Source: Runella aurantiaca
GTDB lineage: Bacteria > Bacteroidota > Bacteroidia > Cytophagales > Spirosomataceae
Direction of reading: 5' to 3'
DNA: 64,000 bases
Assembly: GCF_003339505.1 (NCBI RefSeq)
Contig: NZ_QPIW01000018.1
Span: 62,001 to 126,000, forward strand
Part shown: positions 1 through 9,448 of the stretch, piece by piece
Layout of the letters: each line of letters starts with the position of its first letter
Numbering within the stretch: the first letter of the stretch is position 1
Translations under genes and position numbers: made by a program
The notes under the pieces: model-generated
What the model was told of the DNA's origin: nothing
Database searches by the model: none
Seen by the model: only the letters and a program-made list of their open reading frames with translations

Positions 1-704
1 ACGCCGAATTGATTTGTGTCACGCACAATGAAACCAGTTCGGGCGTACAAATGCGCGAGCCCGACATCCACAAACTCAAGCGGAGCAATTCTAAAAAACT
101 CATTGCGGTAGATATGGTGTCGTCGGCGCCGTACCCCGACTTAGATTTTAGCGTGATTGATACCGCGTTCTTTTCGGTTCAAAAAGCTTTTGGCTTACCT
201 GCGGGTTTGGGGGTATGGATTGCCAATGAAAAATGTCTCGCCAAAGCCGAGCGTTTGCAGAAATACGAAGATGCTACCATCGGGGCGCACAACAGTTTAC
301 CCATGCTGTGGAAGAACTTTAAGAATTATGAAACACCCGCTACGCCCAACGTAATCAGCATTTATCTGTTGGGAAAAGTAGCCGAAGATATGAACAAAAT
401 CGGTGCCGAAACGGTGCGTAAACAGACCGAAGAAAAATATAAATTACTTAATAAATACATTGAAACCAGTCGTGCTTTCAGCCCATCGGTAGCCGAAGAG
501 CGGCATCGTTCGCGCACGGTGATAGTGGCCAATACCCGCATTCCGTCGCCCGAAGTAATTGCTCAGGTAAAACAAGCCAATATGATTGTCGGGAGCGGTT
601 ATGGACCTTTCAAGGAAAGTCAAATCCGTATCGCCAATTTCCCTGCGGTATCGTTTGAGCAGGTAGAAGCGTTGATTGGCGAATTGAAGAAACTGGAGAA
701 TTAA
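1..704 (+). CDS. class V aminotransferase (phosphoserine aminotransferase-like), 5' truncated by window edge
   Basis: The reading frame is already open at base 3 and continues to the stop at 702-704, so the real start lies before the window. The visible part (about 233 residues) is the C-terminal two thirds of a fold-type I PLP enzyme. It opens with THNETSSGV, a substrate-contact motif of SerC-type class V aminotransferases, and the stretch SVQKAFGLPAGLG contains the likely PLP-binding lysine. It ends in the small C-terminal domain (SQIRIANFPA). In this family the reaction is transamination between glutamate and a phosphorylated or other 3-carbon oxo acid, and serine biosynthesis is the most likely role. 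Specificity cannot be fixed without the N-terminus. An imperfect hairpin follows the stop. Confidence 0.85.
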   Translation, partial: AELICVTHNETSSGVQMREPDIHKLKRSNSKKLIAVDMVSSAPYPDLDFSVIDTAFFSVQKAFGLPAGLGVWIANEKCLAKAERLQKYEDATIGAHNSLPMLWKNFKNYETPATPNVISIYLLGKVAEDMNKIGAETVRKQTEEKYKLLNKYIETSRAFSPSVAEERHRSRTVIVANTRIPSPEVIAQVKQANMIVGSGYGPFKESQIRIANFPAVSFEQVEALIGELKKLEN

Positions 705-705
705 T

Positions 706-738
706 AAACGAGGCGGGCGATTAAGGCTCGCTTCGTTT
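706..738 (+). terminator. imperfect inverted repeat downstream of the aminotransferase
   Basis: AAACGAGGCGGGC pairs with GGCTCGCTTCGTTT across a short ATTAA-type loop, with one or two mismatches. It begins 2 bases after the stop codon and lies between two convergent genes. The T content after the stem is modest, so a terminator is likely but not certain. Confidence 0.5.
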
Positions 739-768
739 AACATACTTCTTATTTGTGCAGACAAAAGT

Positions 769-3700
769 TTAGGGCTTAGTTACTTCACATCCTTTAATTT
801 CAGCGCTGAATAGTGTTTGGCCTTCGGTTTTGAAGCCGGGAGTTAATTCTATGGATTCTTTAGCAGAAAATAACGTGTTGTTTTTAATGACTGGAGCGCC
901 GCTTTTAATAGTACTGTTGGAATAGTATTCGTTACTGTCCGAATAGATATAGCCCGGATTTACGTCTCCATAACACCTTTTTACCCGTACTTTTCCTATT
1001 GCCTGACCATAACCGCATACGCTTTCAATGTCGGCTAAAGTATATACATTGCCGGGTGTTGACGAAGCCCATATAGGCGTCACTTTTGTGTATGCCTGTA
1101 TGGTTGTTCCTCCGAAAGTAGTGGGATTTACCACCGTTTTTCCGTCCCAACGAGGAGTGTTGGAGTTGAGTGTTTCGGCTTTCAGGTAGACAGATGAGTT
1201 ACTGCCATCAACCCATAAGATAGAGGTGCCATCAGAAGCGGTTAGTTTGACCTGATGGCGTTTATAAATAGAAATTCGAGGCAAACGATAGTTTTTGGCG
1301 AAATGACCTTCATGGCTTAATGGCTCTACCTCAACCCCAAAACCGCCCTCATAGGGCATATCAGGAATTTGGACGGTATAATGAAAAGGGCGCTTTGTGA
1401 CAACAGGGGCCTCAAATCGAAGGGAATCAGGATATGTCTGAGCATAAGGCGCAATCGGTCTGAAATACACTTTGTAGTCAGTCGGTACATTTTGCGGATT
1501 GCCCTCGATGGAGAACATTACATCCACTATATTTTGCTGACATCTTATACCTGCTTCGACAAGTGCGGTTTGGATTCGATAAGGTCTTACCTTGATTTTT
1601 ACAGTGTCATTCAGGGATGTAACTCCGCAAATATTTTCCAGCGCATTTAATACCAACAGTGTATCGTTGGAGGGCTTTATATTAATGTAAAGACCGTTTA
1701 CCATGCCTGAGTTATTATTCACGTAGGCGGCATAATTATACCAAGTACTATTGATCTTAACATTATAAGGTTCATTGGAATTAGAAGTGGAAGATTGTAT
1801 AATAAGCGGCACACTTTCTCCCTTTAACAGATCAATAGTTTTACTTAAAATCTTATTCCCGTTTAAATCAAATGTATTCACAAACAGAGAAGCTGTTTGG
1901 TTGACTGTAATATACGAAGATGCCTCGCGAAAGGCGGTAGGTAGGTTATCAACTTCCGTCTGAACCGAAGAGATAACAAACTTGCAGAAATTGTTGTCTG
2001 CCGAAACAGGTATATTGGTCGGGATCTGAATAGATAAAATTTTTGACTTGCCTCTGCCTACTTCATAAACGACAGGGACGTAATTGATATATCGTACCAA
2101 CCGGACTAAATACTCATCTTCTGTTGAAAAAGTCCCGGCAGTTTTTATTTCAATTGTATAGGTGCCTCCCAAACAAACTTGCTTAGGACTTTTTACGATG
2201 AAAATGTTTTTCTGTGTGGTATTTGTAACGGTTACTGTAACCTCCGGAACAGGGAAATTTTCGGTTTTTCCACATCTGTTTTCGAGGGTCTTCCATCGGA
2301 AAGAAGTGGTTTGTGTAATGAGCGGATGCAGGGAAATGTCTCTGGTGTATTCAATGTCACTCGCGAAAATAGATAATGTATCGTCGCGTTGCCCATCGGT
2401 AAATATCAACGACCCGGGGGACCCTCCTTTGAATAAAAAAGAGAGATAGCCGTTTCCGGGGCTTGTCATCGGTGTAGATGCCCATGCCGTTACCGGAACA
2501 GGTTTTTGAGTTACTTTGATTTGTTGCCAATACAATGAACTTGAAGCGGCCGGAGCATTAGTTTCAATTTTTAGGCCAAAGCTGAATGCCGTAGACTCAA
2601 AAGATGAAGCGGCGGGAATCGTAAATACCAAACTGTCGGAGGAAATACGAGTGGTTGGCAATGACAAAACCGTACTATTGCTCAAATACAGTTTAGCAGT
2701 AAAGGTCGTACTGGCAGTAAAAGGAAGTGACGACTTTATTTTTAGCCTTAATTTCTCGTTTTCGCAATAGGTGAGTTTTGGTAAATTCTCAATGTAAAAA
2801 TCGTTTTTTACAACAAGCTCCCGCTCTCCTGAAACGGAATATTCCCGGGAAATTCCACACGCTGTGATCAACGAATCAACTTTATAATAATGTGTTTTTT
2901 CAGGGTTAAGGAAAACGTCGGCCATATATCCGGAACTTGCACCACTATAGCTATTGAAATTATTGACAATGGTGCCATCTGAGAGTTTGAGTGTCAAAGG
3001 TCTGCCGGACTCTGTTGTCCCAACACTGCGTATTCTAAGCCAAACTTTATTTTTATATCCCACCGGATTTGTGACACCGTCCAGCCAATCTAACTCAATT
3101 TTCGGGGCACTATTCATAAAGATCGGAACGAAATCAGTGGCGGCGTCAGGAGCAATGGATCTTATTCGTACAAAATAAGTTCCTGATGAAAATGAATTAT
3201 CTAAAGTACCGGTGAAGTTGCGGGCATCTACAACCGTCGTGGAAAGTTGTTTGATGGTGTCGCCTTTAACATTGGCGACTTCGATCACTACTTGGTCAGG
3301 GTTAAGTTCACCTGTGTAATCTATATTGACGTTAATTTTTCGATCCTCGCAAATTGCTTTTGGATATACAGATGTTATTTTCAGTTTAAATGGATTTACT
3401 TTCACAGTAATGGTATTAGGGGGAATAACTTTGCCTATACCGCACCTGTTCTGAATTTGAACCAATTGATAAACAGTTGTTTGATTAGGTGATAATCCCC
3501 ATTCTCCACCTAAGTACCAAAGGGTATTGTCAGCCAATTTACCGATTACATTGTCATCGCCTCGGTATAATTTATGGCCCACATACCGTGCTTGTCCTGC
3601 ATTGGTGTATTCATTCGGGAATCTTGAAATAGGGAAAATATCAACTGCCTGCATGGGCTGTTCCAGTTGAATAGTAGGCAAAAGGCCAACATTAAAATAT

Positions 3701-4065
3701 GTTTCATTGCTGACTGCAACCGGGTTGGTCGAGCTTATGCTCGCAACTGGAAACAATTTCCATGTTCGATTTTTATCAGCGTATAGTTTAGGTAGTTTAA
3801 ATTGCAGAGGAGAGGATGTATTATCAGCGGTTATATAAATAACGGTATCTCTTGACGAGCCCGAATTTTCCTTAAGTTTAAGTACAAATTTATTATCAGG
3901 TGCCCAGATACCGGATAATGTAACAGGAACATAGATGGTTGTACCTACGCAAAGAGAACTAAAATCGGTGGAAACGATAGAAATTGACTGGCCTTTGACA
4001 GGAACGTTGAGTAAGACTGTTAAATACAATATTATAATCCAATAAATGGGAATTTTATTCGCCAT
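769..4065 (-). CDS. large secreted protein with about five Ig-like repeats and a 3-coathanger-stack-like C-terminus
   Basis: 1098 residues with an N-terminal signal peptide (hydrophobic core IIILYLTVLLNVPV, cleavage near VKGQ). The body reads as about five divergent modules of roughly 190-200 residues. Each begins with a single-cysteine strand (SSLCVGTTI, KAICEDRKI, LTYCENEKL, KQVCLGGTY, GIRCQQNIV) and ends with a CG-containing strand (QNRCGIG, ITACGIS, ENRCGKT, ENICGVT, ESVCGYG). This pattern suggests tandem disulfide-linked beta-sandwich domains. The C-terminal 60 residues contain SIELTPGFKTEGQTLFSAEI, which resembles the 3-coathanger stack motif found at the ends of exported Bacteroidota proteins. 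Export to the cell surface is likely and the function is unknown (adhesin or structural protein possible). It is convergent with the aminotransferase. Confidence 0.8.
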   Translation of the reverse strand: MANKIPIYWIIILYLTVLLNVPVKGQSISIVSTDFSSLCVGTTIYVPVTLSGIWAPDNKFVLKLKENSGSSRDTVIYITADNTSSPLQFKLPKLYADKNRTWKLFPVASISSTNPVAVSNETYFNVGLLPTIQLEQPMQAVDIFPISRFPNEYTNAGQARYVGHKLYRGDDNVIGKLADNTLWYLGGEWGLSPNQTTVYQLVQIQNRCGIGKVIPPNTITVKVNPFKLKITSVYPKAICEDRKINVNIDYTGELNPDQVVIEVANVKGDTIKQLSTTVVDARNFTGTLDNSFSSGTYFVRIRSIAPDAATDFVPIFMNSAPKIELDWLDGVTNPVGYKNKVWLRIRSVGTTESGRPLTLKLSDGTIVNNFNSYSGASSGYMADVFLNPEKTHYYKVDSLITACGISREYSVSGERELVVKNDFYIENLPKLTYCENEKLRLKIKSSLPFTASTTFTAKLYLSNSTVLSLPTTRISSDSLVFTIPAASSFESTAFSFGLKIETNAPAASSSLYWQQIKVTQKPVPVTAWASTPMTSPGNGYLSFLFKGGSPGSLIFTDGQRDDTLSIFASDIEYTRDISLHPLITQTTSFRWKTLENRCGKTENFPVPEVTVTVTNTTQKNIFIVKSPKQVCLGGTYTIEIKTAGTFSTEDEYLVRLVRYINYVPVVYEVGRGKSKILSIQIPTNIPVSADNNFCKFVISSVQTEVDNLPTAFREASSYITVNQTASLFVNTFDLNGNKILSKTIDLLKGESVPLIIQSSTSNSNEPYNVKINSTWYNYAAYVNNNSGMVNGLYINIKPSNDTLLVLNALENICGVTSLNDTVKIKVRPYRIQTALVEAGIRCQQNIVDVMFSIEGNPQNVPTDYKVYFRPIAPYAQTYPDSLRFEAPVVTKRPFHYTVQIPDMPYEGGFGVEVEPLSHEGHFAKNYRLPRISIYKRHQVKLTASDGTSILWVDGSNSSVYLKAETLNSNTPRWDGKTVVNPTTFGGTTIQAYTKVTPIWASSTPGNVYTLADIESVCGYGQAIGKVRVKRCYGDVNPGYIYSDSNEYYSNSTIKSGAPVIKNNTLFSAKESIELTPGFKTEGQTLFSAEIKGCEVTKP

Positions 4066-4194
4066 CAGTAATGAAAATTTAGTGGAGAATTTATGGCTAT
4101 GTAATTGTACGTAAAACTGTTTTCGACATAAAATATACCGTTCTGTTTACCGAAAAATCTGTAGAGAGTTTTCTGTATGGTATAGTCTCAAAAA

Positions 4195-4704
4195 CTAACC
4201 TTTTTCAAGCGTCAGCAACCGAATCACTTCCTCATGTTGTGGATAAGTTGCTAATAAATCTACCCGTTCGGCCAGTTCAAAATCGGCAAAATCAAAGCCT
4301 GGCGCGACGGTGCAACCTACCAGAGAATAATCGCTTGCGGCATCGGGCTTAGAACCAAACCATGTACCCGCCGGCACTACTGCTTGAAACACTTCTCCGT
4401 TGTCAGGATTAGAGCCTAATTTTATGATTTCCAGTTTCCCGTCTTCGTGAATAACGTAGACATTCAACGGCCCACCCGCGTAAAAATGCCACATTTCATC
4501 GGCCTGAATGCGGTGTAGTGCCGAGAAATGATGGTTTTCCAGTAAGAAATAAATGCCCGTGCCAAAACTTCTGTCTCCCGAAAAACGGCTCGGAAGTGCA
4601 CTTTGTGAAATGCTTTCCGTCGAACGGTAAGTTTCGGTAAAATAGCCACCTTCAGGGTGCGCCTGCATTTGGTATTTCTCCACCCAATACTTTGCCTGTT
4701 TCAT
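4195..4704 (-). CDS. cupin superfamily protein (DUF985)
   Basis: About 169 residues in a single beta-barrel cupin domain. Recognisable motifs are HPEGGYFTETYRS near the N-terminus, LHRIQADEMWHFYAGGPL in the middle and VPAGTWFGSKP before SLVGCTVAPGFDF, the standard order for the DUF985/cupin_5 family. Histidines and glutamates of the barrel could bind a metal, but no enzymatic activity is established for the family. ATG at 4704 is preferred. A TTG at 4710 would add two residues and overlap the map stop. The gene follows map with only 2 bases between stop and start, so the pair is almost certainly co-transcribed and translationally coupled. Confidence 0.88.
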   Translation of the reverse strand: MKQAKYWVEKYQMQAHPEGGYFTETYRSTESISQSALPSRFSGDRSFGTGIYFLLENHHFSALHRIQADEMWHFYAGGPLNVYVIHEDGKLEIIKLGSNPDNGEVFQAVVPAGTWFGSKPDAASDYSLVGCTVAPGFDFADFELAERVDLLATYPQHEEVIRLLTLEKG

Positions 4705-4706
4705 GT

Positions 4707-5471
4707 TCAATTCCAGATTTCGTTGCTTTCGGTAAGTATCACAGGTTTTCCGTCGGTAATCATAATGGTATGCTCATGTTGGGCTACAAAACTGCCATCG
4801 TTGGTCACAAACGTCCACCCGTCGCCATTTTGGTGCGCAAGCGTGGCTTTGGTGGAAATGAAGGTTTCTACAGCTACAATGGAGTTTTTTCGGAAACGGC
4901 TCGTGTTAAAGCGGTCATAGAAACAAGGAATTTCGGACGGCGCTTCGTGCAAACTCCTACCTACGCCGTGCCCGACGAGGTTGCGGATGACCCGATAGCC
5001 TGATTTTTTGGCTTCGGTTTCAATCAATTTGCCAATGTCGGCAATTCTGACGCCTCCTTTGATTTGATGAATGGCTTTGTGTAAAATTTGCTTTGAGGCG
5101 TTGACCAGTTTTAAGTGGTTGTTTTTGTCTTCGCCCAATACAAAAGAGCCGCCGTTGTCGGCCCAGAACCCGTCGAGTTCGGCCGAAACATCAATGTTAA
5201 CTAAATCACCTTCTTTTAGAATTTTGTGTTCGGAAGGAATACCGTGCGCTACTTCATTGTTGAGGCTGATGCACGTCCATCCCGGAAAACCATAGGTAAG
5301 GCGTGGGGCCGATTTGGCCCCAAATTCTTGGAGTATTTGTCCGCCGTAATCGTCTAGTTCTTTGGCGGTCATGCCAGGACGGGCGTACTCGCGCATCTTT
5401 CGGAGGGTAGTGCCGACGGCTTCGCTGATTTTTTTCATGCCGTCTAGTTCGGCAGGATTGGTGATAGACAT
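4707..5471 (-). CDS. map: type I methionine aminopeptidase
   Basis: 254 residues, the usual length of bacterial type I MetAP. It removes initiator methionine from nascent cytosolic proteins. The pita-bread fold metal ligands are visible in order: the first aspartate in NIDVSAELDGFWADNGGS (with the second aspartate), the histidine of VGHGVGRSLHE, the glutamate of VAVETF and the final glutamate in QHEHTIMI. The substrate-pocket segment CISLNNEVAHGIP is also present. The start ATG (5469-5471) sits 76 bases after the class IV aminotransferase stop on the same strand. The DUF985 cupin gene follows immediately. Confidence 0.96.
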   Translation of the reverse strand: MSITNPAELDGMKKISEAVGTTLRKMREYARPGMTAKELDDYGGQILQEFGAKSAPRLTYGFPGWTCISLNNEVAHGIPSEHKILKEGDLVNIDVSAELDGFWADNGGSFVLGEDKNNHLKLVNASKQILHKAIHQIKGGVRIADIGKLIETEAKKSGYRVIRNLVGHGVGRSLHEAPSEIPCFYDRFNTSRFRKNSIVAVETFISTKATLAHQNGDGWTFVTNDGSFVAQHEHTIMITDGKPVILTESNEIWN

Positions 5472-5547
5472 GAGACTATTATTGGTTAAAAGAAGCGGTA
5501 GATAGAACGTTAAAACCTAAGAGTATTGAGAATAAGCCCTCCAAAAA

Positions 5548-6381
5548 CTAGGCTTTTACCAATCCATACCCCGTCACCAATTCCTCAAACTGCCCCAATA
5601 ACTTCAGGGTTCTGATGCCGGGCTTGCCGTCGCCCACAATTTGACGGCCAATTTGCACCACGGGCATCACCCATTTGGTTGTGCTGGTGGTGAAGGCTTC
5701 GTCGGCTTCTTCCAGTTCTTCCACTTTCAGCGGACGAATTTCTACCTTGAAATCTTTTTGGGCCAGTTCCAACACTACCCTGCGCGTAATGCCGTGCAAA
5801 ATGTTTTGGTCGGGTGTGATGAGGGTATCGCCTTTGAAAATGAAGAAGTTGCTGCGCGTCAATTCGCTTACTTCACCGTCTTTGTGGTATAATAAATCGG
5901 CCGCTCCCTGCGATTTCATCTCGGCGGCGAGGCGAATCATGTGGAGATAATTGGTGCTTTTAAGCTCGGGCAAGTCGCGCACAAACTCAAAGGGCAACAC
6001 TTTGATGCCTCGGTAACGCCCTTCGGGGTTGTCTTTGGGCAGGTTTTCGGCAATAATCAAAAAATTGGGCTCTACCACGCTGACACTGTCGGGCGAATAG
6101 CCGCCAGTTAAGACAAAACGGTACGCAATATCTGGCTGATCGGACAGTTTGTAGAGTTTTGCCAATACATCGGCGGTTTGAGCCTGTGTAAGCGCTACGG
6201 GCAGGCGTAGGACTTCGGCCGAACGGGTAAAACGCGCCCAGTATCCATCCCACTCAAAAGGAACGCCGTTGTAGGTACGGAAGTAGTCAAAAAGGCCGTA
6301 GCCGCGCAATAAAGCAAGATCGTTGATTTTGACCGAAGCCTGTTCGACAGGGATAATGTCGCCGTTGAAGTAGCAATGCAT
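5548..6381 (-). CDS. class IV aminotransferase (BCAT / D-amino acid aminotransferase / ADC lyase family)
   Basis: 277 residues with the fold-type IV PLP architecture. Seen are the N-terminal YFNGDIIPVEQASVKINDLA segment, RGYGLFDYFRTYNG, the lysine-bearing stretch STNYLHMIRLA, and the cofactor-phosphate loop EVSELTRSNFFIF followed by LHGITRRVVLELA. The family covers branched-chain aminotransferase, D-amino acid aminotransferase and aminodeoxychorismate lyase. The short length favours the latter two or an uncharacterised subgroup, and sequence reading alone does not decide. It is first of three same-strand genes (this, map, cupin). Confidence 0.88.
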   Translation of the reverse strand: MHCYFNGDIIPVEQASVKINDLALLRGYGLFDYFRTYNGVPFEWDGYWARFTRSAEVLRLPVALTQAQTADVLAKLYKLSDQPDIAYRFVLTGGYSPDSVSVVEPNFLIIAENLPKDNPEGRYRGIKVLPFEFVRDLPELKSTNYLHMIRLAAEMKSQGAADLLYHKDGEVSELTRSNFFIFKGDTLITPDQNILHGITRRVVLELAQKDFKVEIRPLKVEELEEADEAFTTSTTKWVMPVVQIGRQIVGDGKPGIRTLKLLGQFEELVTGYGLVKA

Positions 6382-6490
6382 GGTGAATGAAGATGTCTAA
6401 GATGAGTGTTTGCAAAGATAGGGTTTTTGGCATTAACCTTAATTAACATTGTTTCTACGACCATTAACCTACTTTGGCCGAGAGCCTCAT

Positions 6491-6498
6491 TAGTTTTG
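6491..6498 (+). promoter_or_regulatory. candidate -7 box TAGTTTTG upstream of the beta-barrel receptor gene
   Basis: Matches the Bacteroidota -7 consensus TAnnTTTG and lies 31 bases before the ATG at 6530. No TTTG -33 element at the expected spacing is seen (a TTTG at 6473 is only 14 bases upstream), so the call rests on one box and its position. Confidence 0.4.
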
Positions 6499-6529
6499 TC
6501 CCGTAGTCATTCAAAAACCCATTACAGCC

Positions 6530-9409
6530 ATGCGTTATTTAAGTAAAAGTGTTACAGTGAACTCCCGACAGAACACGACGTTGACAAAAAGAAAAAAGGC
6601 AACTTCTTTCTTTCAACGTTATGCCCTGTCGGGGCTTTTTTTTCTGGTACTTTCGTCGGCTTCACTTGCCCAAAAATTAACCATCAAAGGAACGCTTCGC
6701 GACACTGCCAACCGCCCGTTGGAAGGCGCAACGGTGATGTTGTTGGATGGAAAAGATACATCGCTAGTCTCTTTTTCGAGGTCCCAATCGACGGGGGCGT
6801 TTGAGTTTAAAAACGTAACCAATGCCCCGTATTTTCTCAAAGCCACTTACATGGGCTTGCAACCGATGAGTCAATTGATTCAGCCACAAACAACAGATTT
6901 GTTGGATTTAGGAGCGATTCAGATGGCGCCTGTTCCTAAGGATTTAAAAGAAGTAATTGTCAAAGGCGAGCGCGACCCCGTGACCATCAAGCAAGACACC
7001 ATTGAATACAATGCAGGCTCGTTTAAAGTACAGCCCAACGCGGCGGTGGAAGATTTACTCAAACGTCTGCCGGGTGTAAAAGTAGACCGCGACGGAACGG
7101 TTCGCGCCCAAGGACAGCAGGTGCAACGGGTGACGGTCGACGGCAAAGAGTTTTTTGGACGTGACCCCAAAATGGCGACCAAAAACCTGCCCGCCGACGT
7201 AGTAGATAAAGTACAGGTATTTGACCGAAAATCAGACCAAGCGCAGTTTACGGGCATTGACGATGGTCAGCGGGAAAAGACCCTTAACCTGACGTTGAAA
7301 GAGGAAAAGAAAAAAGGGATTTTTGGCAATGTCACGGCGGGGGTGGGTGATGCGAGTCGGTATTCGCTCAAAGGTAATTTTAACCGTTTCAGCAAAACCC
7401 GCCAATTGTCGTTTTTGGGAATGGCCAACAACATCAATCAACAGGGGTTTTCCATAGATGATTACATGAACTTCACGGGCGCTTCGCAACGCATGATGGC
7501 CGGTGGTGGGGTGCGGTTGCAGTTTAACTCAGATGATGATGCGGCTATTCCCCTCAATTTTGGTGGGCGCAATAATGGCTTTGTCACCTCGGGCGGGGCG
7601 GGCTTGAATTACAATGACCAGCTCAGCAAAAAGACCGAGTTGCAAAGTAACTATTTCTATAATCAACTCGACCAATTGATTGAACGTGAGACCAATCGAG
7701 AGACTTTCCTGCCGATGGGTAATTTTAAAACCAATCAAAATACCGCCCAGAAAACCACCAATGCTACGCACCGAGGAAATGTGACCTTGGACCATAAAAT
7801 TGATTCGCTCAATTCGCTTAAATGGACCAATAACTTCAATTATTCCCAAAATTCATCCAACACAGGCAGCAGCACCCGTTCCATAAACGGCAGTGGGATT
7901 CTCGAAAATGAAGGTACGCGGCAGTCAAACGCCCAAGGCGATACGTGGCGACTCAATTCTGAATTGTTGTGGCGGCATAAATTTGGTAAAAAAGGACGTA
8001 CACTGTCAACCAACTTTATTTTGGGAATGGAACAAAGTGGTCGTGATGGTAGCCTGCGCGCCGTCAATACATTTTATAATCCGACGGGACAACGCAATCG
8101 GGTGGATACTTTGCGCCAAACCAACACCCAAACCAATGATCGTCAGAGCTATGGACTGACGGCATCTTATACCGAGCCGCTCGGCAAACGCAAATATCTC
8201 GAAGTAAATTATGCCCTGAATTTTACCCAAAATGACGTTGACCGGCAGGTTTTTGACGTCAATGGAGAAGGTCGTGCGCCGCGCTTCAATACGCAGTTGA
8301 GCAATCAATTCCGCAACGATTTTATGTACCAAAGGGGAGGGCTGAATTTTCGGATGAATGATAAAAAATACAATTTCTCAACGGGCGTAAGTGTGCAACG
8401 TTCGGCATTGAATGGAGATTTGATCTTACAAAATGCCCACATTGAGCGCACATTTGTGAATGTGTTGCCCAATCTGCGTTATCAGTACAATTTTGCCGCA
8501 AATCGTAACATCAACCTGACCTACGACACAGATGTGCGCGAGCCGAGCATTCAACAATTGTCGCCGATTGTGGATAACAGTGACCCGCTCAATATCGTGA
8601 CCGGCAACCCGAACCTGCGCCCTGAATACAATCACCGCCTCAATTTGAACTTCTTTAATTTTAATCAACTCAAATTCAGCAATTTCTTTGCCTTCGCCAA
8701 TCTGACCTATACCACCAACAAAATTGCCAATGCGCAGCAAGTAGATGCTAATTTGGTGCGTATGTATCGCCCCGTCAACGTAAAAGATGACTATACCGTC
8801 AACGCCAATATCTCGAAGGGATTTCGGATTAAAGCCCTCGGTACTCGGGTGAATTTTAGTACTAATTTGGTGTTAAATCGGGGCATTACGCCCGTCAACG
8901 ACGTAGACAACCTCACGCGTCGCCTCGAAAGTCGCAACCGGCTTCGGTTTGAGTACCGCTATAAGGAAATTTTGGACCTTTCGACGAGCGCGGCCATTAC
9001 CTACAACCAAACGGAATATTCGCTCAATCCCAATCTTAATCAGTCGTTTGTGAATCAGGTATATGATGTAGAAGGTAACTTAAAAGTAACCAAAACGCTC
9101 ACTCTTAACTCGACACTGGACTACAATATTTACGATTTTGCGGGTTCAACTTTTAACCAAAAAGTGCCTATCTGGAATGCGTCGGTGTCTAAATTTTTCC
9201 TGAAAGCTAACCGTGGAGAACTCAAGTTTTCTGTTGTCGATATGCTAAATCGTAACGTGGGCATCAACCGCATTGCGCAGGCCAATTTCGTACAAGATGA
9301 GCGGATTCGCTCCTTGGGCCGCTACTTCCTGTTGAGTTTTACGTACAGCCTCAAAAGCTTCATGGGCGGTATGCCATCGGGCGGAATGCGCGTGATACGT
9401 CAGGGGTAA
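6530..9409 (+). CDS. outer-membrane beta-barrel receptor with carboxypeptidase-regulatory-like N-terminal domain
   Basis: 959 residues. A long N-region precedes the signal sequence (LSGLFFLVLSSASLAQ). Next comes a carboxypeptidase-regulatory-like beta-sandwich (KLTIKGTLRDTANRPLEGAT), then a plug-like domain (VEDLLKRLPGVKVDRDGTVR, VTVDGKEFFGRDPKMATKNL). The remainder is a large asparagine- and aromatic-rich beta-barrel (NFNRFSKTRQLSFLGMANNI onward). This is the architecture of the outer membrane protein beta-barrel family related to TonB-dependent receptors. A GLPGLI gene follows after 39 bases, a pairing common in Bacteroidota. The substrate is unknown. Transport or surface-related function is inferred. 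Confidence 0.88.
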   Translation: MRYLSKSVTVNSRQNTTLTKRKKATSFFQRYALSGLFFLVLSSASLAQKLTIKGTLRDTANRPLEGATVMLLDGKDTSLVSFSRSQSTGAFEFKNVTNAPYFLKATYMGLQPMSQLIQPQTTDLLDLGAIQMAPVPKDLKEVIVKGERDPVTIKQDTIEYNAGSFKVQPNAAVEDLLKRLPGVKVDRDGTVRAQGQQVQRVTVDGKEFFGRDPKMATKNLPADVVDKVQVFDRKSDQAQFTGIDDGQREKTLNLTLKEEKKKGIFGNVTAGVGDASRYSLKGNFNRFSKTRQLSFLGMANNINQQGFSIDDYMNFTGASQRMMAGGGVRLQFNSDDDAAIPLNFGGRNNGFVTSGGAGLNYNDQLSKKTELQSNYFYNQLDQLIERETNRETFLPMGNFKTNQNTAQKTTNATHRGNVTLDHKIDSLNSLKWTNNFNYSQNSSNTGSSTRSINGSGILENEGTRQSNAQGDTWRLNSELLWRHKFGKKGRTLSTNFILGMEQSGRDGSLRAVNTFYNPTGQRNRVDTLRQTNTQTNDRQSYGLTASYTEPLGKRKYLEVNYALNFTQNDVDRQVFDVNGEGRAPRFNTQLSNQFRNDFMYQRGGLNFRMNDKKYNFSTGVSVQRSALNGDLILQNAHIERTFVNVLPNLRYQYNFAANRNINLTYDTDVREPSIQQLSPIVDNSDPLNIVTGNPNLRPEYNHRLNLNFFNFNQLKFSNFFAFANLTYTTNKIANAQQVDANLVRMYRPVNVKDDYTVNANISKGFRIKALGTRVNFSTNLVLNRGITPVNDVDNLTRRLESRNRLRFEYRYKEILDLSTSAAITYNQTEYSLNPNLNQSFVNQVYDVEGNLKVTKTLTLNSTLDYNIYDFAGSTFNQKVPIWNASVSKFFLKANRGELKFSVVDMLNRNVGINRIAQANFVQDERIRSLGRYFLLSFTYSLKSFMGGMPSGGMRVIRQG

Positions 9410-9448
9410 AAATATTCATTTTTAAACAAATAATTAAATCATAAACCA

